A stretch of DNA of 64,000 bases from Nostoc sp. CMAA1605. Its GTDB lineage: Bacteria > Cyanobacteriota > Cyanobacteriia > Cyanobacteriales > Nostocaceae. Position 1 is the first letter of the stretch; each line of letters begins with the position of its first letter. Positions 39,764-49,856 of this stretch are shown here, one piece after another. The stretch lies in the NCBI RefSeq assembly GCF_021596505.1, contig NZ_PJIZ01000014.1, forward strand, positions 30,473 to 94,472. Reading direction: 5' to 3'. The position numbers were made by a program, and so were the translations under genes. The notes beneath the pieces are model-generated. The model was given only the letters and a program-made list of their open reading frames with translations, was not told the origin of the DNA and ran no database searches.

Positions 39764-40533
39764 AATCCTACCATATCACCAAATCTCATCGCTGCTGCTA
39801 AATGCTCTGATACTGTCCGACAATATTCGTTATACACCGATGAAGTGCGAAAATCTTCACCACGGGGAAAGGGGACATTAATGTCTATATCTGCTACTAT
39901 CCTTCCTGGACTTGTCCCCATGACTAACACCCGATTTGATAAATACACCGCTTCATAAATATTGTGGGTGACAAACACCACTGTCCAGCGATGTTGTAAC
40001 CACAAATCAACTAAATCACTGTTGAGTTTACTCCTGGTGATTTCATCTAAAGCCCCAAAAGGTTCATCCATTAATAAAATATTCGGCTGAGTTACCAACG
40101 CCCTCGCAATGGAAACACGCATTTTCATTCCCCCTGATAACTCACGGGGATAATTATGGGCAAACTTTTCTAACCCCACTACCTTTAAAGCTTGGGCTAC
40201 CAACCCTTGGGAATGCTGGCTGGACATTCCCCCCAATTTTAATGGTAGTTGGACATTATCCTTCACCGTTGCCCAAGGCATGAGGGCTGCATCTTGAAAC
40301 ACAAATGCGAGTTTGCGTTGTGCTGTGTCTATTCCCCAGTCAATAGTTCCTGAACTGACGCTTCCTAGTCCAGCTATCAACCGCAACACCGTACTCTTCC
40401 CACAGCCAGAAGCCCCTACTAAACTGACAAATTGCGATTCTGGAATCACTAAATTCAGGTCTTTGAGGGCAACTGTACCATTGCGATAGACCTTACTTAC
40501 CTGATGAAGTTGAATGACAGGATAGTGTTTCAT
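39760..40533 (-). CDS. ABC transporter ATP-binding protein (SsuB/TauB-like)
   Basis: VGASGCGKSTVLRLIAG, ELSGGMKMRVSIARAL, LLMDEPFGALDEITR. Confidence 0.94.
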   Translation of the reverse strand: MKHYPVIQLHQVSKVYRNGTVALKDLNLVIPESQFVSLVGASGCGKSTVLRLIAGLGSVSSGTIDWGIDTAQRKLAFVFQDAALMPWATVKDNVQLPLKLGGMSSQHSQGLVAQALKVVGLEKFAHNYPRELSGGMKMRVSIARALVTQPNILLMDEPFGALDEITRSKLNSDLVDLWLQHRWTVVFVTHNIYEAVYLSNRVLVMGTSPGRIVADIDINVPFPRGEDFRTSSVYNEYCRTVSEHLAAAMRFGDMVGF

Positions 40534-41618
40534 TAAGACTTGTAGTGGTCTACTCCCTTATTCACAAATTGTAAAGTAAACGCCTCTTGGTAGTTAATAC
40601 TGTTATCAAAAACCCCTGTTTTGACTAAATTGTCATAGAAAGATTGCCAGCGTTCTTGAGTCATAGCACCAATACCCAGTTGTTGAGCATCTCCGCCGGT
40701 GACGATGCCATTTTCTTTTAACTTCTCCAGGGTAAAGCTAATTTGCTCATCAGACATACTGGGATTATCTTTTTTAATCAAGTTATTCCCTGGAACTGGA
40801 TCTTCTAGATAGCTATACCAACCTTTAATAGAAGCATCAACAAACCTCTGCACTAAATCGGGATTAACCTCTACGAGTTTTTTAGTGGTTTCAATAGTGA
40901 AGCTATAGGCGTTGTAACCATAATCTGCTAGAAGCAGAACTGTCGGATCAAATCCCCCTTTTTTCTTAATCTCGAAAGGTTCGGCTGTTAGCAAACCTTG
41001 CTGAATAATATTTTTATCTTGTAAAAAGGGTTGCACATCAAAATTGTAAGGGCGTTTTTGGTCGTCGGTAAAACCATACTTGGCTTTTAAAAATGGCCAG
41101 TATGTCGCTTCCCCCCCAGAACCCACAAGAATTGGTTTCCCTTTGAGTTTTTCTAAGGAGTCGTTACCCGTACCAGGATGAGCAATTAATACTTGGGGGT
41201 CTTTTTGGAAAATCGAAGCGATGGTAATCATCGGAACACCGTCTCTCAATGCTCCCAGAGCATCGCCACTATGTCCCATAATCAAATCAACAGACCCACC
41301 CATCAATAATAATGTGTAATTACCTCTAGGCCCACCTGGTTTAATGGTGACATCTAAACCATGATCCCGATAAATACCGGTGGCGACAGCCTGGTAAAAA
41401 CCACCATACTCAGCCTCTGCTACCCAGTGCAGACTAAAGGTCACTTTGTCTAGTTGTCCGGTATTTCTCGGACGGAATGTGGTATTTACGGAGGGACTTT
41501 TGCCACCATTTGTACAGGCTGCCAGGATACCACTACCGGTGGCTATGGAACTATATTTAAGAAATTTGCGGCGATTTATCTTAGATATACCATGTAATAA
41601 TTTATCAGCTTGACTCAT
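40533..41618 (-). CDS. ABC transporter substrate-binding protein (NMT1/THI5-like)
   Basis: LDKVTFSLHWVAEAEYGGFYQAVATGIYRDHGLDVTIKPGGP, lipobox-like GILAAC. Confidence 0.9.
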   Translation of the reverse strand: MSQADKLLHGISKINRRKFLKYSSIATGSGILAACTNGGKSPSVNTTFRPRNTGQLDKVTFSLHWVAEAEYGGFYQAVATGIYRDHGLDVTIKPGGPRGNYTLLLMGGSVDLIMGHSGDALGALRDGVPMITIASIFQKDPQVLIAHPGTGNDSLEKLKGKPILVGSGGEATYWPFLKAKYGFTDDQKRPYNFDVQPFLQDKNIIQQGLLTAEPFEIKKKGGFDPTVLLLADYGYNAYSFTIETTKKLVEVNPDLVQRFVDASIKGWYSYLEDPVPGNNLIKKDNPSMSDEQISFTLEKLKENGIVTGGDAQQLGIGAMTQERWQSFYDNLVKTGVFDNSINYQEAFTLQFVNKGVDHYKS

Positions 41619-41806
41619 CTTATGCCTCTCATGTTGGCAAAATTAAAGTATTTAAAGATACTCAATACTATTGAAAGATGATAGTATAAGATATTCATAA
41701 ATTCCCAAGCTGAATCGCCATAGTGGGCTAAGATGGTAGTTAATTTACAGGAAATATTATCATCTAATCATCTGGAAATAATATAAAAAATTCTTTTATA
41801 AAAACG

Positions 41807-43816
41807 ATGATTCTCTGTATTAATCCCCAATGCCCAAACCCTCAAAATAATAACCATGCTTTATTTTGTCAAAGTTGTGGTTCAGAATTGTTGCTGGAAG
41901 GTCGCTATCAGGTAACTGGTTTTTTAGGTGGTGGCGGTTTTGGTAAGACTTATGAAGTGGTAGAACGCAATGGCGCAAAAAAGGTGCTGAAGATATTGTT
42001 AAATACTCACCCTAAAGCCATATCACTCTTTCAAAAAGAAGGACAAGTATTAAGTCAGTTAGATTGTCCAGGTATACCCAAGGGGGATAAATATTTCACT
42101 TTTTTACCAAACAATGCTCAAGAAAGTTTAAATTGTCTGGTAATGGAGAAAATTGAAGGGCTAAATCTTGAGCAGTATATGTATCAACGCCAAAGTCGGC
42201 CTATCAATCAAGACTTAGCTTTGGAATGGTTACAGCAGTTATTTAATATTCTGCATGAAGTCCACGGACAAAACTTTTTTCATCGGGATATTAAGCCATC
42301 TAATATTATGCTCAGGGCAGATGGTCAGTTAGTATTAATTGACTTTGGTGCAGCGAGAGAAGTTACCCAAACCTACGTAATTAAACAAGCCGCAGGTCAG
42401 GTTACGGGGATTAATTCTCCAGGGTTTACGCCGCCAGAACAACTCAATGGTCAAGCTGTCGTTACATCGGATTTTTTTGCGATAGGGAGAACTTTTGTTT
42501 ATTTACTCACTGGTAAATTTCCCAATGACCAAGATATTTATGACCCCAATAAAGATGAAATAAACTGGCGTAATTATGCCACAGATGTTTCCCCTGGTTT
42601 GGCAACTTTAATTGATGAATTAATGCGGCGATCGCCTGGCCAACGTCCACAGAATACAGGTGTAATTCTCCGCCGTTTGGCAGACATTGAACGGGAAATT
42701 AAACGACAAAGTAAACGCAATTCTGGACAAAATTTCTTCAAACCATCGCTCCTGAATAACAGAAATAGCGGCGGTTTGTGGAGTGGGCAAAATTTGCCAA
42801 ACCTACCACTAAAAACCATCAGCTTAATTGTTGTCTTGGGATTAATTTTACCAGGAATACTTTATTTTTGGCGAGAGGATTTATTATCTTTAGTAGGGGC
42901 GAATCCTGCCGAATCATGGGCGAAAAAAATTGCTTTAGCGGAAACTCTAACTGGTCACTCGGAAGCTATTGCTTCCGTAGCTATCACCCCAGATGGACAA
43001 ACTATAGCAAGCGGTAGCCATGACAAAACTATTAAATTATGGAATGCTCAAACAGGGACATTAATTCGCACGATCTATGGACATTCACTACCTGTTTTGT
43101 CATTAGCAATTAGTGAAGATGGACAAGATTTAGCAAGTGGTAGTTTGGATGAAACTATTAAGCAGTGGAATTTGAGTAGTGGTCAACAAATTCGTAGTTT
43201 TAAATCAAATGGTTATGTGGCATGGAATAATGCCATGAGCATTAGTCAAGACCAACAGGTTCTCGCTACTGGTAGTACGGATAAAACTGTGCGGTTGTGG
43301 AATGCAACCAATGGTCAAAGAATACGCACACTCTACGGGCATACACTACCAGTATTATCAGTGGCTTTGAGTTCCGATGGACAAACTCTAGCAAGTGGTA
43401 GTACAGATAGAACTATTCGGTTATGGAATGTGACAACCGGCCAACAACTGCAAAACCTCACAGGACATACAAGTTGGGTGACATCTTTAGCAATTAGTCC
43501 TGATAACAAAGTTCTGGTTAGTGGTAGTCTGGATAAAACAATTAAAGTGTGGAAACTGAATAACGGGGAATTGGTGCGTACCCTTACAGGACATTCCTAC
43601 TCTGTATTATCCCTAGCCATCAGTCCCGATGCTCAGGTGTTAGCTAGTGGTGGTTTAGATGGAGAGATTCGCTTTTGGAATTTAGACACAGGGAAACTCA
43701 TACACACCATTTCCGCTCACGATAAGCAAGTAGTCTCCCTGAGTTTTAGTAAAGATGGTAAAACCTTAGTCAGTGGTAGTGCAGATAATACCGTAAAAGT
43801 TTGGCGATCGCCCTAA
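41807..43816 (+). CDS. Zn-ribbon Ser/Thr kinase with C-terminal WD40 repeats (about 7)
   Basis: INPQCPNPQ...[82 protein letters not shown] repeats. Confidence 0.94.
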   Translation: MILCINPQCPNPQNNNHALFCQSCGSELLLEGRYQVTGFLGGGGFGKTYEVVERNGAKKVLKILLNTHPKAISLFQKEGQVLSQLDCPGIPKGDKYFTFLPNNAQESLNCLVMEKIEGLNLEQYMYQRQSRPINQDLALEWLQQLFNILHEVHGQNFFHRDIKPSNIMLRADGQLVLIDFGAAREVTQTYVIKQAAGQVTGINSPGFTPPEQLNGQAVVTSDFFAIGRTFVYLLTGKFPNDQDIYDPNKDEINWRNYATDVSPGLATLIDELMRRSPGQRPQNTGVILRRLADIEREIKRQSKRNSGQNFFKPSLLNNRNSGGLWSGQNLPNLPLKTISLIVVLGLILPGILYFWREDLLSLVGANPAESWAKKIALAETLTGHSEAIASVAITPDGQTIASGSHDKTIKLWNAQTGTLIRTIYGHSLPVLSLAISEDGQDLASGSLDETIKQWNLSSGQQIRSFKSNGYVAWNNAMSISQDQQVLATGSTDKTVRLWNATNGQRIRTLYGHTLPVLSVALSSDGQTLASGSTDRTIRLWNVTTGQQLQNLTGHTSWVTSLAISPDNKVLVSGSLDKTIKVWKLNNGELVRTLTGHSYSVLSLAISPDAQVLASGGLDGEIRFWNLDTGKLIHTISAHDKQVVSLSFSKDGKTLVSGSADNTVKVWRSP

Positions 43817-44880
43817 CCTTTTTGATAGTATTCCACACCTTTATTGATAAATTGTAAGGTAAAACCATCTTGATATTTGAGATTCGGCTGATACAAACCT
43901 ACACTCACCATACTCTCAAATAGCGATCGCCATTTTTCCTCAGTCATCGAACCAATACCCTGTTGTTGGGCTGTTCCTGAAATAATCACTCCGTATTCTT
44001 GCAGTTTTTGTAGACCGTAGGCAAGTTGTGCGTCGGTCATTTCAGGATTATCTTTTTGAATTAGTTGATTTCCTGGTTGGGGATTTTTTAGATAGCTGTA
44101 CCATCCCTTAATCGAAGCATCAACGAATCTCTGCACTAAATCTGGCTTGTTTTTGACTATTTCTTTTGTCGTTTCAATAGTCGTGGTGTAGTTGGGATAA
44201 CCATAATCTGCAAGTAAAAATACTTGTGGTGTGAACCCGCCTTGCTTTTCAATCGCAAAGGGTTCAGAGGTAATATAACCTTGCTGTGCAGAAGTTTTAT
44301 CTGTTAAGAAAGGCGCAGGGTTAAAGTTGTAGGGGCGTTTCTGGTCATCAGTAAAACCAAACTTAGCTTTTAATAATGGCCAGAAAGTCACATTTGCACC
44401 CGCAGAGATGTATATGGGTCTACCTTTGAGATCAGCTAAGGTGTTGACCCCTGTATTGGGATGTACAATAATACACTGCGGGTCTTTTTGAAAGATAGCG
44501 GCGACGCTAATTGTCGGTATTGCTTGGGCGACTGCATTAAAAGCGTCAATACCGTTCCCCATGAAGAAATCTACCACACCACCCGTCAACAGTTGCGCGC
44601 CACTGGGTACTTGTGGCCCACCCATTTTAATAGTGACATCTAAGCCGTGTTGCTTGTAGATACCTGTGGCGATCGCTTGATAAAATCCCCCGTGTTCGGC
44701 TTGGGCTAACCAATTAGTCCCGAAGGTGACTTTATCTAACCCAGAACTAGAGGTAGATGCTTGGTTTTGCTTGGTACAAGCAGAGATAACACTGCTACCA
44801 ACAAAAATTGCACCATACTGAAGGAATCGACGGCGACTTAGATAAGGAATAGCGGCTGACGTGGGTGAAAACCAGTTCAT
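43813..44880 (-). CDS. ABC substrate-binding protein, paralog of 40533-41618
   Basis: LDKVTFGTNWLAQAEHGGFYQAIATGIYKQHGLDVTIKMGGP; near-collinear with the first binding protein. Confidence 0.9.
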   Translation of the reverse strand: MNWFSPTSAAIPYLSRRRFLQYGAIFVGSSVISACTKQNQASTSSSGLDKVTFGTNWLAQAEHGGFYQAIATGIYKQHGLDVTIKMGGPQVPSGAQLLTGGVVDFFMGNGIDAFNAVAQAIPTISVAAIFQKDPQCIIVHPNTGVNTLADLKGRPIYISAGANVTFWPLLKAKFGFTDDQKRPYNFNPAPFLTDKTSAQQGYITSEPFAIEKQGGFTPQVFLLADYGYPNYTTTIETTKEIVKNKPDLVQRFVDASIKGWYSYLKNPQPGNQLIQKDNPEMTDAQLAYGLQKLQEYGVIISGTAQQQGIGSMTEEKWRSLFESMVSVGLYQPNLKYQDGFTLQFINKGVEYYQKG

Positions 44881-44945
44881 ACAAAGATAGAATGTCTCCT
44901 GATGATTGCGGAGAAACACTACTTACGTGTTTTCCTCTAAGCTGT

Positions 44946-45461
44946 TTAGCTAAGTCTCAGTGTACATTCTAAAATTAGTTTTTGATTCACCAAAGAATAG
45001 GGTTGAATTTCCAAAGCGCGTTTAAAAGATTTGATAGCTTTGCTGTATTGTCCTAGTGCGGCGTAACACAAACCCATTCCATGCAACGCGCCAAAATGTA
45101 CAGAGTTGATTTGAATCACCATCTGACAGTCAGCTAGGGATTTACGATAATCGCCGATACTGTAGTAGAGGAAAGCGCGACGATTCCAAGCCTCAGCAAA
45201 ATCAGGCTGTTCTTTGATGAGTTCTGTAAGAGTTGTTTCTGCTTGCGTAATTTCCCCAGCATCTAGCAATTTTTGACTTTGATCGATTTTTTCCAAGCCG
45301 TAAACCCCCTTTTGCTGGAACCAAATCCGCCAGAGTTTCTTTGTTGCTTGATCCCGGACTAGAGCATCAGGATTTTTCAAATCTTCAAGTAGAGAGCTGA
45401 TTGATAAAGAATCCATGAATTTGAGATTAGCGATATTCAGTAATTTTCTCCTTGTACTCAA
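44946..45461 (-). CDS. TPR repeat protein
   Basis: AEAWNRRAFLYYSIGDYRKSLADCQMVIQINSVHFGALHGMGLCYAALGQYSKAIKSFKRALEIQP. Confidence 0.85.
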   Translation of the reverse strand: MSTRRKLLNIANLKFMDSLSISSLLEDLKNPDALVRDQATKKLWRIWFQQKGVYGLEKIDQSQKLLDAGEITQAETTLTELIKEQPDFAEAWNRRAFLYYSIGDYRKSLADCQMVIQINSVHFGALHGMGLCYAALGQYSKAIKSFKRALEIQPYSLVNQKLILECTLRLS

Positions 45462-45713
45462 GGTATCAACTTTCGTTTCAATTTGCTTCGTTGATTTTTA
45501 AATTCCTGGTAAAAATTATCTCAGTAATATTATTGATTCAGCAATTAATTGCTTTTTATTGTATTAAGTAACACTACTAATCTGTACTTAAGTATATAAA
45601 CTTATCCGCAATTCTTGATGAACATACAAGAATTTTAAAAATGCCAACGAACTACCGAATTTCATGTAAAGACTTAGTAAATAATAGTTCACACAAAAAT
45701 TACAAATCAGTTG

Positions 45714-45930
45714 GAGTGCTGAGTGCTGAGTAAGGAGTAAGGGGTAATGAGTAATGAGTAATGAGTAATGAGTAATAAGTAATAAGTAATGAGTAATGAG
45801 TAATGAGTAATGAGTAATGAGTAATGAGTGTTGTTAGCGGTAGTGTGGCGTTTAGCCGATTTTGAAATGAGAAGTAAATTCTACCTTGTCTACCTTGTCT
45901 ACCTTGTCCCCGTTGTCTACCTTGTCTACC
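45714..45930. repeat. STRR arrays (GAGTGCT; GAGTAAT; TACCTTGTC) with hairpin module 45832-45861
   Basis: Long gagtaat array; ttgttagcggtagtgtggcgtttagccg; taccttgtctaccttgtctaccttgtcc. Confidence 0.88.
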
Positions 45931-46834
45931 GTTTTGGTGTGTCAGGAATACCTAAACTTTGGGGAGGTTTGGACTTACCTGCTAATCCGAGTAGTGCGAA
46001 TAAAGCGATCGCATACGGTAACATAACTAAAAATTGATAGGGAATATTCGCCCCCAAGGCTTGGATACGTAACTGCAAAGCTTCCGTCGCCCCAAATAAT
46101 AAACAAGCCAAGGTACTACCAATAGGATGCCATCTGCCAAAAATTAAAGCAGCGATCGCAATAAATCCTTTACCTGCACTCATCCCTTCTGTAAAGAACC
46201 TAATCTGCACTAAAGCTAGATAAGCCCCACCCAAACTAGCAAGAATACCACTCAGCATCACCGCTAAATACCGCACTTTCTTAACCGACACCCCAGCCGT
46301 AGCCGCCGCTTGGGGATATTCCCCGACAGCCCGTAAAGTCAGCCCGAAGCTAGTGTGAAATAAAATATATAGACTTGCGACAACCAAAGCCAACAATAAA
46401 TAGACGAAGATATCTTGCTGGAACAATACCCCCAATATAGGTAGATTAGCTAAACCAGGAATAATAATTGGCTCAATTCCTGGTAATCGTTGTGTACTAG
46501 CACCATGAAACACCAATCTCGCCAAAAAAGCAGTCAACCCCGCCGCCACCAAATTAATCGCCAATCCCGAAACCAACTGATTAACGTATAAACTCACACA
46601 TAAAAAAGCGTGCAGTAATCCCACCAAAGCCCCAGCTATCAAAGCAGCCAACATACCAAGCCAAGGATTATTAGTGTAAAAAGTAGCTACCGCACCAGTA
46701 AAAGCCCCAGTCAAAAGCATCCCCTCCAAGGCAATATTCAGAACTCCCGAACGTTCAGAATACATTCCCCCAAGGGCAGCAAACGCCAAAGGGACAGCTA
46801 AACGTAAACTGGCAATGAGGTAGTCATTAGTCAT
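45926..46834 (-). CDS. ABC transporter permease, nucleoside/BmpA-associated type
   Basis: AALGGMYSERSGVLNIALEGMLLTGAF; SGILASLGGAYLALVQIRFFTEGMSAGKGFIAIAALIFGRW. Confidence 0.9.
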   Translation of the reverse strand: MTNDYLIASLRLAVPLAFAALGGMYSERSGVLNIALEGMLLTGAFTGAVATFYTNNPWLGMLAALIAGALVGLLHAFLCVSLYVNQLVSGLAINLVAAGLTAFLARLVFHGASTQRLPGIEPIIIPGLANLPILGVLFQQDIFVYLLLALVVASLYILFHTSFGLTLRAVGEYPQAAATAGVSVKKVRYLAVMLSGILASLGGAYLALVQIRFFTEGMSAGKGFIAIAALIFGRWHPIGSTLACLLFGATEALQLRIQALGANIPYQFLVMLPYAIALFALLGLAGKSKPPQSLGIPDTPKR

Positions 46835-46873
46835 TAGTCATTAGTCATTAGTCATTAGTCAGCACCCATCACT

Positions 46874-47932
46874 CTATTCTCCCCCTGCCCCCTGCCCCCT
46901 GCCCCTCTGCCTCCTCTCGCCCTCCACAGCAAGACTAATGGCAATAAATAATACAGTCAAACCCTGGATGGCGTAAACTACGGTGACGGGAACGCCTGCG
47001 CTGCGTTGCATGACGTTGGCACCACTACGCAAAGCTGCGAAAAATAGGGAAGTTAAAATTACACCGCCGATACTACCACGACTTAAAAAAGCGATCGCAA
47101 TGGCATCAAATCCATAACCAGGGGAAACTTGTTCAAATAAACGATACTTTGACCCCATCACTTCTGATGCACCAGCTAAACCTGCTAATCCTCCCGCTAC
47201 AGCCATCACTAGCATGATGGTGCGTTCTACGGAAATGTGGGCGTAACGGGCTGCTGTGGGGTTAAATCCGACGGCGGTGATTTGGTATCCTAGAGGCGAT
47301 CGCACTAATAAAACCCACAATATCCCCGCTACGATGACGGCTAAAATAATCCCGGCATGGGCTAAACTCTGGGGTAAGATAATCGGCAATTGAGCAGATT
47401 TGGCAATCAATGGGGAATAAGGACTAGGTGCAGCAGGTGCTTTTAAGGGGTTTTGTACTAAGTAACTCACCAAATTGATGGCGATGTAATTTAATAGCAG
47501 CGTCGTAATCACTTCATTCACTCCCCTAATGGCTTTGAGATAACCAGGAATTGCGCCCCAAATTGCCCCAAAGAGAAATCCGGCACACAAAGCTAGAGGA
47601 ATGTGAATCAATGCTGGGATTCCTTGTACATATAACCCTACTAAAGTGCTACCCAACGCACCCAAATAAATTTGCCCTTCCCCGCCAATATTAAATTGAC
47701 CAGCCTTAAGAGCAACTAACACCCCTAAACTAGTCAAGAGTAGGGGTGTCATTTTAGTGAGAGTATTACCAAATCCGAAATAGTTAAAACAGGATTCTTG
47801 TAATAAAGCTGTGTATGCCGTGATGGGATTTGCCCCAGCCAATAGTATGAGAATAGCACCGACCATCAAAGCAGAGGCGATCGCTATGAGGGGAGATAAT
47901 ATTGGTTTTAGGTATTTTTCATTCATTACCAC
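46874..47932 (-). CDS. ABC transporter permease, nucleoside/BmpA-associated type
   Basis: LVALKAGQFNIGGEGQIYLGALGSTLVGLYV; GLAGLAGASEVMGSKYRLFEQVSPGYGFDAIAIAFL. Confidence 0.9.
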   Translation of the reverse strand: MVMNEKYLKPILSPLIAIASALMVGAILILLAGANPITAYTALLQESCFNYFGFGNTLTKMTPLLLTSLGVLVALKAGQFNIGGEGQIYLGALGSTLVGLYVQGIPALIHIPLALCAGFLFGAIWGAIPGYLKAIRGVNEVITTLLLNYIAINLVSYLVQNPLKAPAAPSPYSPLIAKSAQLPIILPQSLAHAGIILAVIVAGILWVLLVRSPLGYQITAVGFNPTAARYAHISVERTIMLVMAVAGGLAGLAGASEVMGSKYRLFEQVSPGYGFDAIAIAFLSRGSIGGVILTSLFFAALRSGANVMQRSAGVPVTVVYAIQGLTVLFIAISLAVEGERRQRGRGQGAGGE

Positions 47933-48000
47933 CCCTATCAGCTATCCGTTATCAGGTCTATTGTGTGGATTTATAGCACACCAACATTCGCACTATTCCC

Positions 48001-48147
48001 AATGCCCAATGCCCAATGCCCAATGCCCAATGCCCAATGCCCAATGCCCAATGCCCAATGCCCAATGCCCAATGCCCAATGCCCAATGCCCAATGCCCAA
48101 TGCCCAATGCCCAATGCCCAATGCCCAATGCCCAATGCCCAATGCCC
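48001..48147. repeat. Perfect heptanucleotide array, 21 x AATGCCC
   Basis: Uninterrupted period-7 repeat; 147 bp / 7 = 21 units. Confidence 0.97.
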
Positions 48148-48148
48148 A

Positions 48149-49087
48149 TTAAAGACGACTAACAGCTTCAGCAATTAACTGAGAGACAAAGGGTAAAATG
48201 GCGCGATTGGTGGCTTGTTCTTTGCCTTCAGTAAACACTACTAATAGATATGGGCGTTGGTCTAATAACTCAATGTAGGCGGCATCATGACGCACTTGAC
48301 TTGTCCAGCCGGCTTTTGACCAGATTTGACTATTGGGGGGAAGTCCACCACCCAGGAAACCTGTTACTTGGTCTTCCTCAACATCTTTGGGTAAATCATC
48401 GGGGTTAATGCTGCGTTGAAGTAAAGCCATCATATTTTGCGATCGCTCACTAGAAACCGCCACGCCTCCTACAATACTATGTAAAAGACGAGCGATCGCA
48501 TTTGTCGTTAACATATTACGATTTTCAAACATCTCCCCATAAAAAGCCCTTTCTCGTCCGTAAGGGCCATCACCCCAAGTTTTTTGACAAACATTAATAC
48601 TTGTCATCTCCTCCCATCCCAAAGACTGGAAGTAGCGATTGACAAAATTACGTTGCTGTTTCCAACTTTCAAAGGGGCCTGGGGATAACTCCGGGCCTGA
48701 TGTCGTCCCTGTCAAAATATCGACAATCAAACTGGTAGCATCATTGCTAGAATCAACAATCATATCGCGCAAAGCCCGATCCAATTCCTTGGATGGCTGA
48801 GTCATCCCTTTTTCTAGCCATTCGTTAGCTGCTACCAAATAAAACAGTTTAACCACACTCGCCGGATAAATTCGTTCTGCACCACGATAATTAAAACCAC
48901 GTACAGGATGATGCCAAAAAGCATCGGGAGTTAACGCCCCACCAGTATTAACTGGCACAGGCGGATCATAAACAATCCAAGTCAACGCTATTTGATTACG
49001 GGCTAAAGAAGGAAATTTAGACCAAGTAGCCTCTAAAACGCTATTACCCAGATTTTCTAGTTGTTCATCTTTGCTAAAAAAAACCAT
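48149..49087 (-). CDS. Serine hydrolase, class A beta-lactamase-like fold
   Basis: [11 protein letters not shown] (SxxK), [33 protein letters not shown]. Confidence 0.82.
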   Translation of the reverse strand: MVFFSKDEQLENLGNSVLEATWSKFPSLARNQIALTWIVYDPPVPVNTGGALTPDAFWHHPVRGFNYRGAERIYPASVVKLFYLVAANEWLEKGMTQPSKELDRALRDMIVDSSNDATSLIVDILTGTTSGPELSPGPFESWKQQRNFVNRYFQSLGWEEMTSINVCQKTWGDGPYGRERAFYGEMFENRNMLTTNAIARLLHSIVGGVAVSSERSQNMMALLQRSINPDDLPKDVEEDQVTGFLGGGLPPNSQIWSKAGWTSQVRHDAAYIELLDQRPYLLVVFTEGKEQATNRAILPFVSQLIAEAVSRL

Positions 49088-49093
49088 TGCAGA

Positions 49094-49804
49094 ATGCTCT
49101 CTAATATAGAATCTCAAATCCTCAACTTGACCGCAAAAGAGTGTGAATGTCTAGCCGATTTAAACTTATATGATTCTCCCGAATGCACCCGCCTTGCAAC
49201 TCAAGCAGCAGCAGGGCGACATTTACAGGTAACATCAAATCAGCAAGGTACAGCAGTTGAGGTGTATTTATGTGAGGACGACTATCCAGGGTGGGTATCT
49301 TTTAGTGATGTTAGTTTATTACAACCTGCTACTGTACTTTATCAGGCTCAGTCACTTTCCGAAGCTGAAATTCAACAACTGCTACCAGAAGTGATTGCCT
49401 TTACCCATAAAGCCATGCAGCCGCCTAATTATTATCTCTGGGGTGGCACAGTGGGGCCAAATTATGATTGTTCAGGACTAATGCAATCTGCTTTTGCTTC
49501 CGTAGGAATTCGGTTGCCGAGAGATGCTTATCAACAAGAAGCTTTCACCCAACCTATAACTATAGCCGAACTCATACCAGGAGACTTAGTATTTTTCGGC
49601 ACACCCACCAAAGCCACCCATGTCGGCTTGTATTTAGGTGATGGTCATTACATCCATAGTTCCGGCAAAGAACAAGGACGCAACGGCATAGGGATTGACA
49701 TCCTCTCGGAACAGGGAGATGTGGTTAGTAAGTCATACTATCAGCAGTTGCGAGGGGCTGGCCGGGTTGTGAGAAGTTATGAGAGTAAGGCTGTTGACTG
49801 TTGA
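49094..49804 (+). CDS. NlpC/P60 (C40) peptidase with SH3-like N-terminal domain
   Basis: YLWGGTVGPNYDCSGLMQSAF, LIPGDLVFFGTPTKATHVGLYLGDGHYIHSSG. Confidence 0.92.
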   Translation: MLSNIESQILNLTAKECECLADLNLYDSPECTRLATQAAAGRHLQVTSNQQGTAVEVYLCEDDYPGWVSFSDVSLLQPATVLYQAQSLSEAEIQQLLPEVIAFTHKAMQPPNYYLWGGTVGPNYDCSGLMQSAFASVGIRLPRDAYQQEAFTQPITIAELIPGDLVFFGTPTKATHVGLYLGDGHYIHSSGKEQGRNGIGIDILSEQGDVVSKSYYQQLRGAGRVVRSYESKAVDC

Positions 49805-49856
49805 CTAATGACTAATGACTAATGACTAATGACTAATGACTAATAACTAATTGCTT

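Noticed and set aside
47811-48178. Track ORFs 47811-48152, 47958-48149, 47963-48178, 47971-48174 (MPNAQCP / HWALGIG repeats).
   Set aside because: A period-7 array without stops is open in multiple frames on both strands; no support for translation.
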